From Bacillota bacterium (GTDB lineage: Bacteria; Bacillota; Clostridia; Acetivibrionales; DTU013): a stretch of 64,000 nucleotides of DNA. The notes under the pieces are model-generated. The model was not told where the DNA came from, ran no database searches, and saw nothing but the letters and a program-made list of their open reading frames with translations. Shown here one piece after another: positions 9,261 to 17,754 of the stretch (its first letter is position 1; every line of letters starts with the position of its first letter). Both the position numbers and the translations under genes were made by a program. The DNA lies in the NCBI GenBank assembly GCA_023426125.1, contig JAFABI010000017.1:62001-126000 (forward strand), written 5' to 3'.

Positions 9261-10796
9261 TTACACAGATGCTTGCGTCTTACTGACGAACATATTCTCG
9301 AGGCTCTTATACAGCTTAAGGTATGAATCATATCCTTTGAGATAAACCTCCAGATGATTGGGATCGGGTTCAAATTTTGTATGGATTTCCACCAGCCGGG
9401 AGCACGCGCTCTCAATGGAGCTGAAAATCCCCGAACCGGCGCCTGCCAATATGGCAGCGCCAAGGCAGGTGTTTTCTTCACTTTTTACCGTTGCAAAGGT
9501 TTTGCCTGTAACATCGGCTTTTATGGAATTCCACAGCTTACTCCTGGATCCGCCGCCGAAGGAATGGATCTCGTCAACAAATATCCCCAGCTCCTCCAGG
9601 ATCTTTATATACCGGTTGATCATATATGCCACAGATTCCATGGCAGCTCTTACAAAATGAGGCCGCGTATGCATTAATGTAAAACCGGAAAACACTCCCC
9701 TGGCATAGGGGTTGTACTCCGGACAGGCAGCCCCGCTCAGGTGGGGAAGCATCAGCAGCCCCTCCGATCCGGCCGGCACGTTCATTGCTTCCTGGTCCAT
9801 GATTTGGAAAATACTTTTGCCGGCTGCCGCCGCCTGCTCTTCTTCCAGCTTATAAAAATTCTCCTTGAACCATTTCAGGACAATCCCGGCTGTCTGAGCC
9901 CAGAAAAGAAGATAGTACCTTCCCGGTATTGCATGGGCCTGGCATGTCAGCTTTAGTGCCGGATGATACGGTATAGGCTTTCTGATATTTGCGCAGACGG
10001 CCAGACACGAGCCTGTAGTCTCCAGAACGGCGCCAGGTTTCAAATTGCCTGCCCCAATCAAGCCTGCGGTCTGATCCAGAGCGCCTGTCACCACAAGAGT
10101 TCCTTTCGCAAGCCCGGTCTCTTTACCGGCTTCCTCGGTAAGGCTGCCGACCACCGTCCCTGATTCGTTTATTTGCGGCAACTGCTCCGGTCGAATGTGC
10201 AGGTAATCCAGTATTTCCTCCCACCAGCAGCCTCTATGGATGTCAAACAGCAGGGAGGAGCACAGGAGCGACTTTTCGGCGGCATACCTTCCTGTAAGCC
10301 TGTATATCAGGTAATCTTCCAGCAGTAAAAATTTATAGGTTTTGTTAAATACTTCAGGTTCATTTTTCCTCAACCATAATATTTTGGTTGCAGGCCATGT
10401 AGCGACTACCTCGGACTGTCCCGTAACCTCATATACCTTTTGCACGCCAAATTTTTCCCTGAGGATGTCAGCTTCCGCGTCCGACCTGTTATCAAGCCAG
10501 ACAATGGCATTTCTCAAGGGCTTTCCATCTCTGTCCAGGCATATAAGGGTTTCGCCCTGGCTGCTGATAGCCATGGCTTTTATGTCAACAGCGGCTGAAT
10601 TTATATTTTTAACAATCCTGGTTAAAACATTTTTGCAGATGTTCCAATAAGCTTCGGGGCAGAATTCTACAATGGAGGGAGCAGGCACGGTCAGGGAATA
10701 ATCCTCGCTATAGCTGGTAATGATCTTTCCTTCCTCATCAAACAAAGCCGCCTTGAAGGAAGAAGTACCCGCATCCAAACCCAATAAATATTTCAT
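9261..10796 (-). CDS. FGGY-family carbohydrate kinase (xylulokinase-like)
   Basis: 511 residues, the usual size of FGGY kinases. The N-terminal phosphate-binding motif YLLGLDAGTSSFKAALFD, the mid-domain GALDQTAGLIGAG and the C-terminal adenosine-binding motif SFGGGSRSKLWN are all present, so the protein appears active. It phosphorylates a sugar or its keto form with ATP in the cytoplasm. It is the first gene of the leftward operon ending in the LplA-type binding protein, directly before the isomerase. Xylulose, fuculose, ribulose or gluconate are all possible substrates; the family does not settle it. Confidence 0.9.
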   Translation of the reverse strand: MKYLLGLDAGTSSFKAALFDEEGKIITSYSEDYSLTVPAPSIVEFCPEAYWNICKNVLTRIVKNINSAAVDIKAMAISSQGETLICLDRDGKPLRNAIVWLDNRSDAEADILREKFGVQKVYEVTGQSEVVATWPATKILWLRKNEPEVFNKTYKFLLLEDYLIYRLTGRYAAEKSLLCSSLLFDIHRGCWWEEILDYLHIRPEQLPQINESGTVVGSLTEEAGKETGLAKGTLVVTGALDQTAGLIGAGNLKPGAVLETTGSCLAVCANIRKPIPYHPALKLTCQAHAIPGRYYLLFWAQTAGIVLKWFKENFYKLEEEQAAAAGKSIFQIMDQEAMNVPAGSEGLLMLPHLSGAACPEYNPYARGVFSGFTLMHTRPHFVRAAMESVAYMINRYIKILEELGIFVDEIHSFGGGSRSKLWNSIKADVTGKTFATVKSEENTCLGAAILAGAGSGIFSSIESACSRLVEIHTKFEPDPNHLEVYLKGYDSYLKLYKSLENMFVSKTQASV

Positions 10797-11247
10797 GTCC
10801 GATACCTCTATCCGCCTAATTTAGGAGCACTGAAAATTTAGCAGAAGTAATATTTTCACCAGTGCTTGAAGGAATTCCTCCACCTTAGTTAAATGATAAA
10901 CCAGTTTGGAGTTTTTATATAGTACCCATATTTTATTTAGGGTTTCTGAATTTTGGTCATTAAGGCAAATGTTCCATAATGTCTGGATAATATGGGAAAA
11001 TATGCATCATTGCACATTGGTTAAAAAAGGGAATCGTTGGTTGCAAAAGAATTTCCTGACATGCCAGGCATTTCAATGAGGCGGGGGACGTTTTGAGCCT
11101 CGTTATATTCTAATTGTTTGTTTGCGGGATTGCTGCAAAAAGGAAAGCGGATATGGCGATCAGAGGCCGCCGCTGTACTCTCATACCCGGCTTCAATTCA
11201 CAATTAGAAGCTTATCATTCCAGCGATTTTTCCAGCACTCCGGACCT
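10797..11247. other. 451-base gap upstream of the sugar operon
   Basis: No gene is seen on either strand. The left end (10823-10868) is a copy of a small palindromic repeat described separately. The rest is AT-rich around 10890-11050 and should hold the promoter of the leftward kinase operon, but no -35/-10 pair stands out. A short palindrome ATGCCAGGCAT lies near 11062. The open frames here on the + strand run into the antisense of the lipid kinase and lack gene character. Confidence 0.5.
10823..10868. repeat. Family E palindromic repeat, copy 1
   Basis: Reads AGGAGCACTGAAAA ... GAAGTAATATTTTCACCAGTGCTT. The outer arms AGCACTG and CAGTGCT are inverted repeats. Similar units occur at 23690-23755, 28375-28473 and 43627-43664, always between genes. 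Confidence 0.65.
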
Positions 11248-12138
11248 TTACTGCGATGGTTTTGGAAAAATGAAAGAAAGGGCGCCGGGCAGTATCTCGA
11301 ATACTGCTTCCTTCACTATGGAGATTTCTCCATCGGAATTCATAACCATGGGAGAGCCGCTTTTTATTTCCACCCTTTTTCCTTTATAGAAGTGAACAGC
11401 GCTTAGTCTCCCATGCTGTCCCTTAATATACAATGGGAACAGACGGAAAATCTCCAGTCTGGAAAGGTTGTCCACTTGGCATATATCAAACAGGCCGTCG
11501 GCGATGTTTGCTTCCGGTACGGCCAGCATCCCTCCTCCGTAATATCTGCCGTTGCCTACGGCGATCAGCAGGGTGTCGGCTTTTAGCAGGGTGTCGTCGA
11601 TTTTTATTTCCAGCATATTGGTCCGGCATTTTAGTATTGTAGAGAGTATTCCCAGAATATATGCCATTTTGCCGTTGATTAGCGGCAACTTTTTGAAATG
11701 CTGTGTACTATGCACCACCTGGGCGTCAAAACCAAGGGAAGCAATATTGATAAAGTAATTGTCATTAATCCTTGCCATGTCGATGGGGGCGGCATGTCCC
11801 TCCACGGTTCTTGCGATGATGCTTTTCAAATCGATGTCCGCTTCCATGCTTTTGATAAAGTCATTGCCGGAGCCGGCCGGGATGGCGCCAAGACTGCTGC
11901 TGCTCCCGGCCATTCCGTTTAAGACTTCGTTCAGGGTTCCGTCACCTCCGACGGAATAGATCCTGCAAGGCTGCTTTGCCGAATACCCGGCTGCAATTTC
12001 CGTCGCATGGCCGGGATAGTTTGTAATTTCAATGGCATATTCCTGCTTTGAATCGTCAAAATAACCCTTGATTGCAGGTATCAGCTTCAGGGTCCTGCCC
12101 TTTCCGGCAGCCGGATTGAGAATAAAAAGGTGCGTCAT
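11248..12138 (-). CDS. Diacylglycerol/lipid kinase family protein (YegS/DgkB-like)
   Basis: 296 residues. The diagnostic motifs of the diacylglycerol kinase catalytic domain are in order: FILNPAAGKG at the N-terminus, SVGGDGTLNEVLNG near residue 63, and IPAGSGNDF near 85. A beta-sandwich C-terminal part follows with FINIASLGFDA. Members phosphorylate diacylglycerol or other lipids with ATP at the membrane. The start has GAGGTAATGG immediately upstream. It stands alone, separated from the sporulation gene upstream by a terminator and a structured repeat. Confidence 0.92.
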   Translation of the reverse strand: MTHLFILNPAAGKGRTLKLIPAIKGYFDDSKQEYAIEITNYPGHATEIAAGYSAKQPCRIYSVGGDGTLNEVLNGMAGSSSSLGAIPAGSGNDFIKSMEADIDLKSIIARTVEGHAAPIDMARINDNYFINIASLGFDAQVVHSTQHFKKLPLINGKMAYILGILSTILKCRTNMLEIKIDDTLLKADTLLIAVGNGRYYGGGMLAVPEANIADGLFDICQVDNLSRLEIFRLFPLYIKGQHGRLSAVHFYKGKRVEIKSGSPMVMNSDGEISIVKEAVFEILPGALSFIFPKPSQ

Positions 12139-12155
12139 CCATTACCTCGGTTACT

Positions 12156-12262
12156 TACTACAGCGAAAAATCTTATTTTATCCTTGAAGAAATAACGCGT
12201 TAATGCGTTATTTCTTCAAGGCGCATAAATGCCGATGAATTAATGTTTTTTTCGCTGCAGTA
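12156..12262. repeat. Structured repeat family H, copy A
   Basis: About 107 bases. Outer inverted arms TACTACAGCGAAAAA and TTTTTCGCTGCAGTA enclose a 40-base near-perfect palindrome at 12182-12221 (CCTTGAAGAAATAACGC ... mirror), followed by the conserved core GGCGCATAAATGCCGAT. The same architecture recurs at 37312-37427 and 57371-57483, and in diverged form at 59962-60062. It lies between yabG and the lipid kinase gene, with its core on the strand opposite to both genes. Confidence 0.8.
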
Positions 12263-12288
12263 TTAATGCTGTTTTTAATAGATATCAT

Positions 12289-12331
12289 TAATAAAGCCTG
12301 TTCTGCTTAGAAAGCAGTACAGGCTTTATTA
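12289..12331 (-). terminator. Intrinsic terminator of yabG
   Basis: Strong hairpin with arms AATAAAGCCTGT and ACAGGCTTTATT, extended by a second inner pairing CTGCTT / AAGCAG. It lies about 50 bases after the yabG stop on the minus strand. Confidence 0.8.
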
Positions 12332-12382
12332 TAGCAAGAATTTCCCCGGTAGACAAACAAGAAACTGGTAAATCGGCAAATT

Positions 12383-13198
12383 TTAGACCCGGTAATGGCC
12401 TTTTGTGCTGATACCTCCAATGCCTTTCAGGCCGGATTCGGTCAGCTGCGCAATCTTTTCCGGCGTCACCATCCTCCTGGAATCGGTCAGCGCTACCCGG
12501 TCTCCCACTTTCCCGGGGTCAAGGGCGTGAATCAGTATTCTGCCGGGCGAGCTGGCGAAATTTGCGCCGGCATTCATTAAGCCTTCGAAATAGGACTGGC
12601 AGGCGCCGGCAAAGATACATAAATTATCCTTGTTTGGTTCAAAGCTCCGGGCCTCCTTCACCGACTGGATATAGTATCTTGAATTCCTGTAGCTGTCCAG
12701 TGAATTCATATTGGTGGAGTTCTTTTTTATACCGTCGTGGCCCGTTACGATCAAAATATCCGCCCTGGAGCTACTGAGCAAGGATTTTATCCTGGAAGGC
12801 TGCTCGGCTTCAGACACCACTTTGCCCGTCACCCTTAATCCGGATTTTCTGTAGAATTTCATGCACATGTCCAGGTATTCTGAACTGGAGTCGATATGAA
12901 GAATCCTGCCCGCAGTACCTCTGAAGCGTGTGATGTAACGGACATGTCCTTCACTGCTTCTGGATGTTCTATTTAAGCTTTGAGAGTCCAGGCTTCTCTG
13001 CATATCCCTGTGAACCTGCTCCGTATCCTGCAATAGCAGGTCGTCTTCACCTGCATCCGCTTCGATCCGGTACAATAGACCTTTAAGTACATATACCTTT
13101 TTACCGCCGCTTTTGTCGGTTATGTCCGTTATCCTGAAGTAAACATCACCTCCGTAGGATTTTCTTGCTACAAGGTCTCCTATTTTTAGAGTGTTCAT
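12383..13198 (-). CDS. yabG: Sporulation-specific protease YabG
   Basis: 271 residues, close to the roughly 290 of Bacillus subtilis YabG. The N-terminus KIGDLVARKSYGGDVYF and the segments ILIVTGHDGIK, FAGACQSYFE and ISTKGHYRV match the family closely. YabG is a cysteine-type protease made late in the mother cell that trims coat and cortex-associated proteins such as SafA and SpoIVA. The conserved Cys in GACQS and His in TGHDG are present. The start has a GAGGGATGG site. This gene is a good marker that the organism makes endospores. Confidence 0.95.
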   Translation of the reverse strand: MNTLKIGDLVARKSYGGDVYFRITDITDKSGGKKVYVLKGLLYRIEADAGEDDLLLQDTEQVHRDMQRSLDSQSLNRTSRSSEGHVRYITRFRGTAGRILHIDSSSEYLDMCMKFYRKSGLRVTGKVVSEAEQPSRIKSLLSSSRADILIVTGHDGIKKNSTNMNSLDSYRNSRYYIQSVKEARSFEPNKDNLCIFAGACQSYFEGLMNAGANFASSPGRILIHALDPGKVGDRVALTDSRRMVTPEKIAQLTESGLKGIGGISTKGHYRV

Positions 13199-13276
13199 TT
13201 ATTACCATCCCTCTAATTTACATAATCTACTACATACTATGAAGCGGTAAAATTTTTGGGAACGGTATTGGAGGGC

Positions 13277-13305
13277 AAAATAAAAAGGCGACCGGTGATC
13301 GCCCC
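13277..13305 (-). terminator. Intrinsic terminator of the glycerate kinase operon
   Basis: On the minus strand the hairpin GGCGATCACCGGTCGCC is followed by TTTTTATTTT. It lies about 33 bases after the stop of the CMP-kinase-like gene and upstream of yabG. Confidence 0.82.
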
Positions 13306-13337
13306 TGCAAAGTTATGTTTTCACTGGTGCTTAATGC

Positions 13338-13901
13338 TTATGCCTGTGCCGACCTGACGGCCGCCATGATTATATCGGTGGTCTCCTGCGGCGTACGGCA
13401 GGTGGTGTCGATGACAAGGTCATAATTCCTCATATCGGAGCAGTCCACCTTGTATTTGGACAGATAGCGGTAATTTTCACTGGATTTCCGCTGGAGGATT
13501 TTTGCTTTTGCATCTTCCAGGCCGGTATAGGATTCCACCGCGCCTCTGTCGGCCGCGGCGCAAATCCTTTCGGCGGCAGTATCGATATCCACCTCCAGGT
13601 ATACTTTGAAGGATTGGGGGACAAAGTGCCAGGCCATGCGGGAGTCGAGAATCATGTCTTCGTCCCTCTGCCCTATTTTCTTCAGCTCATTATCAATTTC
13701 TTCATCGATTTCGGTATGGGTTTCCATATATTTGTTGAAATCAAGGATGGACATATTGTATTTTTGCGCCAGGGATCTCTGGATACTGCCGATGGAATAG
13801 ATCTTAAGGCCGCACTGCTCCATGATCAGCCTGCATACGGTGGTTTTGCCGCTTCCCAGATCCCCGGTGATGGATATCTTTACTTTTTTGTCATTTTTCA
13901 T
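13338..13901 (-). CDS. Cytidylate kinase-like protein
   Basis: 187 residues. A P-loop GDLGSGKTTV near the N-terminus, a DSRMAWHFVP segment (the LID/CMP-binding region of short cytidylate kinases) and a VYLEVDID beta strand mark it as the cytidylate-kinase-like AAA family found in archaea and Firmicutes. It probably phosphorylates a nucleoside monophosphate, though many Firmicutes carry a separate canonical Cmk. It begins 2 bases after the stop of the glycerate kinase gene and is translated from the same mRNA (site GGGAGTAGG). Confidence 0.8.
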   Translation of the reverse strand: MKNDKKVKISITGDLGSGKTTVCRLIMEQCGLKIYSIGSIQRSLAQKYNMSILDFNKYMETHTEIDEEIDNELKKIGQRDEDMILDSRMAWHFVPQSFKVYLEVDIDTAAERICAAADRGAVESYTGLEDAKAKILQRKSSENYRYLSKYKVDCSDMRNYDLVIDTTCRTPQETTDIIMAAVRSAQA

Positions 13902-13903
13902 TT

Positions 13904-15061
13904 TTACCTACTCCCAGCAGTTTTGATGGACATTCCTATTTTTATAAAGCGGAACATTCTATCTGCCGCATCCCGCATCAGTTTCTCGGAATTGGACAAA
14001 GCTTCCTCCAGCGTCATGTCCCTGTTGAAAAGAGGCATGATGCTGTCGATTCCGCAGTCATATACCTTTTGCGCTTCATGCCCCATGCCTCCGGTAATCA
14101 CTGCAACAGGTACATTCTTAAGCTTGCTGCGCTTTGCTACGCCCACAGGAACCTTCCCGTAGACCGACTGGCCGTCTATCCTGCCTTCGCCGGTAACAAC
14201 CAGGTCTACTCCTTCCAGGAGCTTTTCATAATTTACATAATCCAGAATTGTATCGATACCGGGCTTCAACGCTGCTCCCAGAAATGCCACCAATGCGGCT
14301 CCCAGACCGCCGGCCGCCCCTGTGCCCGGAATCATGGACATATCAAGCCCGGTGGCTTCTTTGATAAGTTTCTCATAATTTTTCATGCCTTCTTCCAGGG
14401 AGGGGAACAATGCCTCCGTTACTCCCTTTTGCGGACCATAAACGGCCGTGGCGCCTTTGGGACCGGTTAGCGGATTGCTGACATCGCAGATGACGGTGAT
14501 CCTGCTTTCACCAATGCGTGGATCAAGCTGTTTCAAATCTATTTTTCTGATCCTCGCCAGTTCTTTCCCGCCGACACCGATTTCCAGACCCTTTTCGTCG
14601 GTAAAGCTGACGCCCAAAGCCTGTGCGGCGCCCACACCTCCGTCGTTTGTCGCACTCCCGCCGATTCCTATGAGAAAATCACGTATTCCTTCCTCCAGGG
14701 CGGCTTTAATTAATTCTCCCGTACCAAAGGTAGTGGCGGTTAGCGGATCCCGCTGCTCCGGCGCTATCAAAATGATGCCGGAGGCCTGCGCCATCTCTAT
14801 CACGGCGGTTTTTCCGCCGATAATTCCGTATCTGGCCTGAATGCGACTGCCTTCCACCGGTCCGGTCACCTCTACCTGCCGGTATTCTCCGCCGGTTGCC
14901 GTTGCAAGGGAATCCACCGTACCCTCGCCGCCATCGGCAATAGGGACTTTGACCACTTCCAGCGGTGAAAAATGTTCCTTTGCAGCCTCCGCAAGAAGCT
15001 CTATCACTTCCATGGATGTCAGGGTTCCCTTGAATGAATCGGGCGCCAGAAGAATTTTCAT
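13904..15061 (-). CDS. glxK: Glycerate kinase (GarK/GlxK family)
   Basis: 385 residues. The start MKILLAPDSFKGTLTS, the motifs PIADGGEGTVD, GIGGSATNDGGVGAAQALG, and GTGAAGGLGAAL are diagnostic for class II glycerate kinase, which phosphorylates D-glycerate with ATP for entry into glycolysis. The open frame runs 109 codons further upstream but that part is not homologous and crosses the divergent mscL promoter region; the ATG at 15061 has an AAAGGAA site. It is first in a two-gene unit with the cytidylate-kinase-like gene. Confidence 0.95.
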   Translation of the reverse strand: MKILLAPDSFKGTLTSMEVIELLAEAAKEHFSPLEVVKVPIADGGEGTVDSLATATGGEYRQVEVTGPVEGSRIQARYGIIGGKTAVIEMAQASGIILIAPEQRDPLTATTFGTGELIKAALEEGIRDFLIGIGGSATNDGGVGAAQALGVSFTDEKGLEIGVGGKELARIRKIDLKQLDPRIGESRITVICDVSNPLTGPKGATAVYGPQKGVTEALFPSLEEGMKNYEKLIKEATGLDMSMIPGTGAAGGLGAALVAFLGAALKPGIDTILDYVNYEKLLEGVDLVVTGEGRIDGQSVYGKVPVGVAKRSKLKNVPVAVITGGMGHEAQKVYDCGIDSIMPLFNRDMTLEEALSNSEKLMRDAADRMFRFIKIGMSIKTAGSR

Positions 15062-15164
15062 ATGAGCCAATATTCCTTTCTTTCGCTGTATGTTAATAAC
15101 AACAATAATAATAATACAATATCCGCTTTGAAGCAACAGTACAAAATTTTTATGGCAAAGTGCT

Positions 15165-15190
15165 CTGCAGGGGCGCGCATTGCGCCTCCG
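15165..15190. repeat. Family F repeat, fragment
   Basis: CTGCAGGGGCGCGCATTGCGCCTCCG matches one arm of the GC-rich dispersed repeat described at 20934-21048. It lies in the divergent gap between the glycerate kinase and mscL genes. Confidence 0.6.
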
Positions 15191-15281
15191 TATAAAATAG
15201 TATATGATAGAATATATAGTATTGAATTGGAAGAGAAAATATATGTCTATCAAAAAGAAAATGAATCCGGAGGGGTTAAAG

Positions 15282-15722
15282 ATGTTTAAGGAATTCAAGG
15301 AATTTGCAATGAAAGGGAATGTGATCGACCTTGCCACCGGCGTCATTATCGGTGCTGCCTTTGGAAAGATTGTGAGTTCGCTGGTCAATGATATAATTAT
15401 GCCTTTATTGAGCTTGTTAACAGGAGGAGTTACAAAGGGTCTTAATTTTGCAAGTCTTTTTATCGCTCTGGACGGGAAGGAATATGCAACGATCGAAGCT
15501 GCAAAGGCAAATGGCGTCGCTACCTTTAATTACGGCCTTTTTATTACCAGTGTCATTGACTTTTTGATCATTGCCTTTGCCATCTTCATTATCATAAAGC
15601 AGATTAACCGGTTCAAGCCCAAAACAGTGGCGGAGCCAACCACCAAGACCTGTCCCTTCTGCCAGAGCACCATTCACTTAAAAGCGGTAAAATGCCCGAA
15701 TTGTACCTCGGACGTGAAATAG
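15282..15722 (+). CDS. mscL: Large-conductance mechanosensitive channel MscL with C-terminal zinc ribbon
   Basis: 146 residues. The N-terminal amphipathic helix and first membrane helix [27 protein letters not shown] (positions about 3-30) are typical MscL, followed by a second membrane helix [17 protein letters not shown]. MscL opens under membrane tension to release solutes during osmotic downshock. The C-terminus carries a CPFC ... CPNC motif, a putative zinc ribbon replacing the usual cytoplasmic helix bundle end. The ATG at 15282 is chosen because GGAGGGG lies 6-7 bases upstream; two earlier ATGs are in frame but lack such a site. Confidence 0.95.
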   Translation: MFKEFKEFAMKGNVIDLATGVIIGAAFGKIVSSLVNDIIMPLLSLLTGGVTKGLNFASLFIALDGKEYATIEAAKANGVATFNYGLFITSVIDFLIIAFAIFIIIKQINRFKPKTVAEPTTKTCPFCQSTIHLKAVKCPNCTSDVK

Positions 15723-15837
15723 AGGAACCAGGGTAAATTTGGTAGTTTCGCCATAGTATTATGTAAAGCAATTTATAGCGGATAACACATTCCTAATTTA
15801 GCGCATAGTGCTAGTTGATGTAAGCTGCTTTGTTTGT

Positions 15838-15942
15838 CATTGCGAGGAAGCGTAGCGACCGTGGCAATCTCATATTGATTTTAAGCAATGCTTTTGAATC
15901 AGGCTGAGATTGCCGCGCCCCACTGTGTTGCGTTTGCAATGA
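15838..15942. repeat. Family G repeat (CATTGCGAGGAAGCG type), full copy
   Basis: Arms CATTGCGAGGAAGCGTAGCG...GGCAATCTCA and TGAGATTGCCGCG...GCGTTTGCAATG are imperfect inverted repeats. Half or diverged copies occur at 40088-40120 and 60988-61062. The consensus is common between genes of many bacteria and has no known function. Confidence 0.75.
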
Positions 15943-16002
15943 CACGGACGAACCAGCACAACGTGTTAATTTAATAATTTTATAGAATAAATCACAATTC
16001 TC

Positions 16003-16028
16003 TGTAACATTCTTCACTTTCAAACGTT
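16003..16028 (+). promoter_or_regulatory. Candidate ECF-type promoter
   Basis: TGTAAC (16003-16008) and CGTT (16025-16028) are separated by 16 bases, close to the -35 AAC and -10 CGT pattern of extracytoplasmic-function sigma factors. It stands 28 bases before the start of the ECF sigma gene, which suggests autoregulation. Confidence 0.6.
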
Positions 16029-16055
16029 TAATCAGCAAAGGCAGGTGATGCTTGG

Positions 16056-16556
16056 GTGGATGCCTTGATATTACTGTACAGTGAGCTAGCCAAACCGTTG
16101 ACCAGATATGCGATGAACTATACAAGACAAATCCATCTGGCGGAAGATATAGTATCCGAGACATTCTTACGGGCAACCAGGCATTGCATAGCAAATAGCG
16201 AGCTGCCGGCCAGGGCATGGTTTTATAAGGTGACACGAAATATTGCGCTTGATTTTGTCAGAAGGAAGGAAAAGCTCCAATACGGTGATATACCTGAGAC
16301 GGTTGATTTCTCGAGGGAGGCCAATCCTGAGGCCTTGGCGGAGCATACCGAGCAGGTGGAAACCCTCGCAGCCAGCCTTTCCAGGGTACCGGAGCCATAT
16401 AAGTCCGTACTGGTACTAAAAGAGTATGATCACCTAACGTATGCTGAAATAGCAAACATCATGGGGGTCAGCATTGACAATGTCAAGGTGATGCTGTTCA
16501 GAGGAAGGCAGAAGTTGAAAGAGCTTTACAGGAGGGAGTATAAAGATGAAGTGTGA
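16056..16556 (+). CDS. ECF-type RNA polymerase sigma factor
   Basis: 166 residues. Region 2 spans about 5-70 with YTRQIHLAEDIVSETFLRA, and region 4 about 105-160 with LKEYDHLTYAEIANIMGVS followed by the recognition helix and FRGRQKLKELY. The start is a GTG with GGTGA upstream; the first in-frame alternative upstream is closed by a stop. It directs transcription of a small regulon when released from the anti-sigma factor encoded 11 bases into its own 3' end. Closest in style to SigW/SigM/SigV-type groups, but the exact group is not assigned. Confidence 0.92.
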   Translation: MDALILLYSELAKPLTRYAMNYTRQIHLAEDIVSETFLRATRHCIANSELPARAWFYKVTRNIALDFVRRKEKLQYGDIPETVDFSREANPEALAEHTEQVETLAASLSRVPEPYKSVLVLKEYDHLTYAEIANIMGVSIDNVKVMLFRGRQKLKELYRREYKDEV

Positions 16557-17646
16557 AGAAGTAAGGGGAAAGCTTCCGGAGTATCTTGCCAGGGTACTTG
16601 ATGAGAATACCGATGTGCAGCTAAGGGACCATTTAAAAACCTGTGAGGAGTGCGGCAGGGAAATGAAGGAGTTGAATAACGGAGTAGCACTGGAGCCGGG
16701 AGAATCAGGAAATGCCGATGTGGAAAAGATCATGAAAAAAACAAAAAGGAAGTTTAACCTGGCCATTTTCCGGATTGTTGCCATTATTGCCGGTGTTGCG
16801 CTTTTAATTTCTGTGATACCGCGTTTGATTTCACTGCCGGAACCGCCGAATGCATCAAGGGCGCTGATGGATTCGGTGCAATTCTCACAGCCCGATAAAG
16901 TAAATATGTGGGGAGATTCCATGGAGTTCGGTCTTTCAATACCATTGAAAATCGGAGCAAGGCCGGTTGTCGGCCGGAATTTTGGGGAGCAGATGGAGTT
17001 TACAGGCCGGATGTCGCTTCTGACCGGCAAGGTGACGGTCCCTGTGTTTGTGGGAGCCAGCTTTGTCCATCCGGGGCAATTTGCCGGAGCTGATTTCGGA
17101 AGACAGCGCAGCCCGGAGGTGCAGGCAGCGATCCTCTCAAAAAATGCGGATACTACGGTTGCTACGGTTGATTATTCCCTGAAGCAATTAACCGGTCTGG
17201 AAGAGGTGGAAATACTGCTGGGAAAATATGATGTGGAGATATGCTGGATGGCGGTCGAGGCCGGTATCGAGGGTGTAAAGCCGGAGAATATGTCCTTTGA
17301 AAGTCAGCAGGTCCTTCAATGGGGGATTCCCGGCAAATTGTCAAAACCGGGCAAATTCGATTATGCGGTATTTGAAAAGGGTACGGGTAAGGAATATGAA
17401 AAAGCGGTTCTTGAAGAATTGAAATGGCTGGATGAAAATAAAAATCTCCTGAGGGCCGACCCGGAACTTCTAAAAAACAACGGCATCGACAATTCCGTCA
17501 ATGGAAAGGCCGCCTATATCCTGGAAAATGGAATCAAAATATACGGGCTTCGGGTCACAGGTCCGTCCAGCGCAATATTAAAGCTCACCCAGGAGCTGGA
17601 TGTCAGAATCATGAAGGTGGTTGACATGGACTTTTGGAATTGGTGA
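16546..17646 (+). CDS. Membrane anti-sigma factor (zinc-finger HC2, Sigma_reg-like ectodomain)
   Basis: 366 residues. The cytoplasmic N-terminus has the ZAS signature: Cys3, then DHLKTCEECG (His-x3-Cys-x2-Cys). One membrane helix follows near 65-90 (IFRIVAIIAGVALLISVIP), leaving about 275 residues outside. The outer part has stretches such as TVDYSLKQLTG and ICWMAVEAGIEG that resemble the Sigma_reg_N/Sigma_reg_C domains of Firmicute anti-sigma factors. It overlaps the sigma gene by 11 bases, so the two are coupled and made in balance. The signal sensed is unknown. Confidence 0.85.
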   Translation: MKCEEVRGKLPEYLARVLDENTDVQLRDHLKTCEECGREMKELNNGVALEPGESGNADVEKIMKKTKRKFNLAIFRIVAIIAGVALLISVIPRLISLPEPPNASRALMDSVQFSQPDKVNMWGDSMEFGLSIPLKIGARPVVGRNFGEQMEFTGRMSLLTGKVTVPVFVGASFVHPGQFAGADFGRQRSPEVQAAILSKNADTTVATVDYSLKQLTGLEEVEILLGKYDVEICWMAVEAGIEGVKPENMSFESQQVLQWGIPGKLSKPGKFDYAVFEKGTGKEYEKAVLEELKWLDENKNLLRADPELLKNNGIDNSVNGKAAYILENGIKIYGLRVTGPSSAILKLTQELDVRIMKVVDMDFWNW

Positions 17647-17754
17647 TCGTACCGGCGAAGCAGGTGAATTTTTTCGAATTTTAACAAATTATTCATATTA
17701 ACTTAAAAAATTCAGGGTAATATTAATCTATCAGGGTTCCTCCCTTATATATAG

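Larger units (their letters stand above)
15723..16055. other. 333-base gap with dispersed repeat and ECF promoter
   Basis: Between mscL and the sigma factor gene. It holds a long imperfect inverted repeat (15838-15942) and, near its right end, a good ECF-type promoter (16003-16028). No gene is seen. Confidence 0.6.

Noticed and set aside
15062..15388. N-terminal extension of glycerate kinase
   Set aside because: Not similar to the family and covers the divergent mscL start region.
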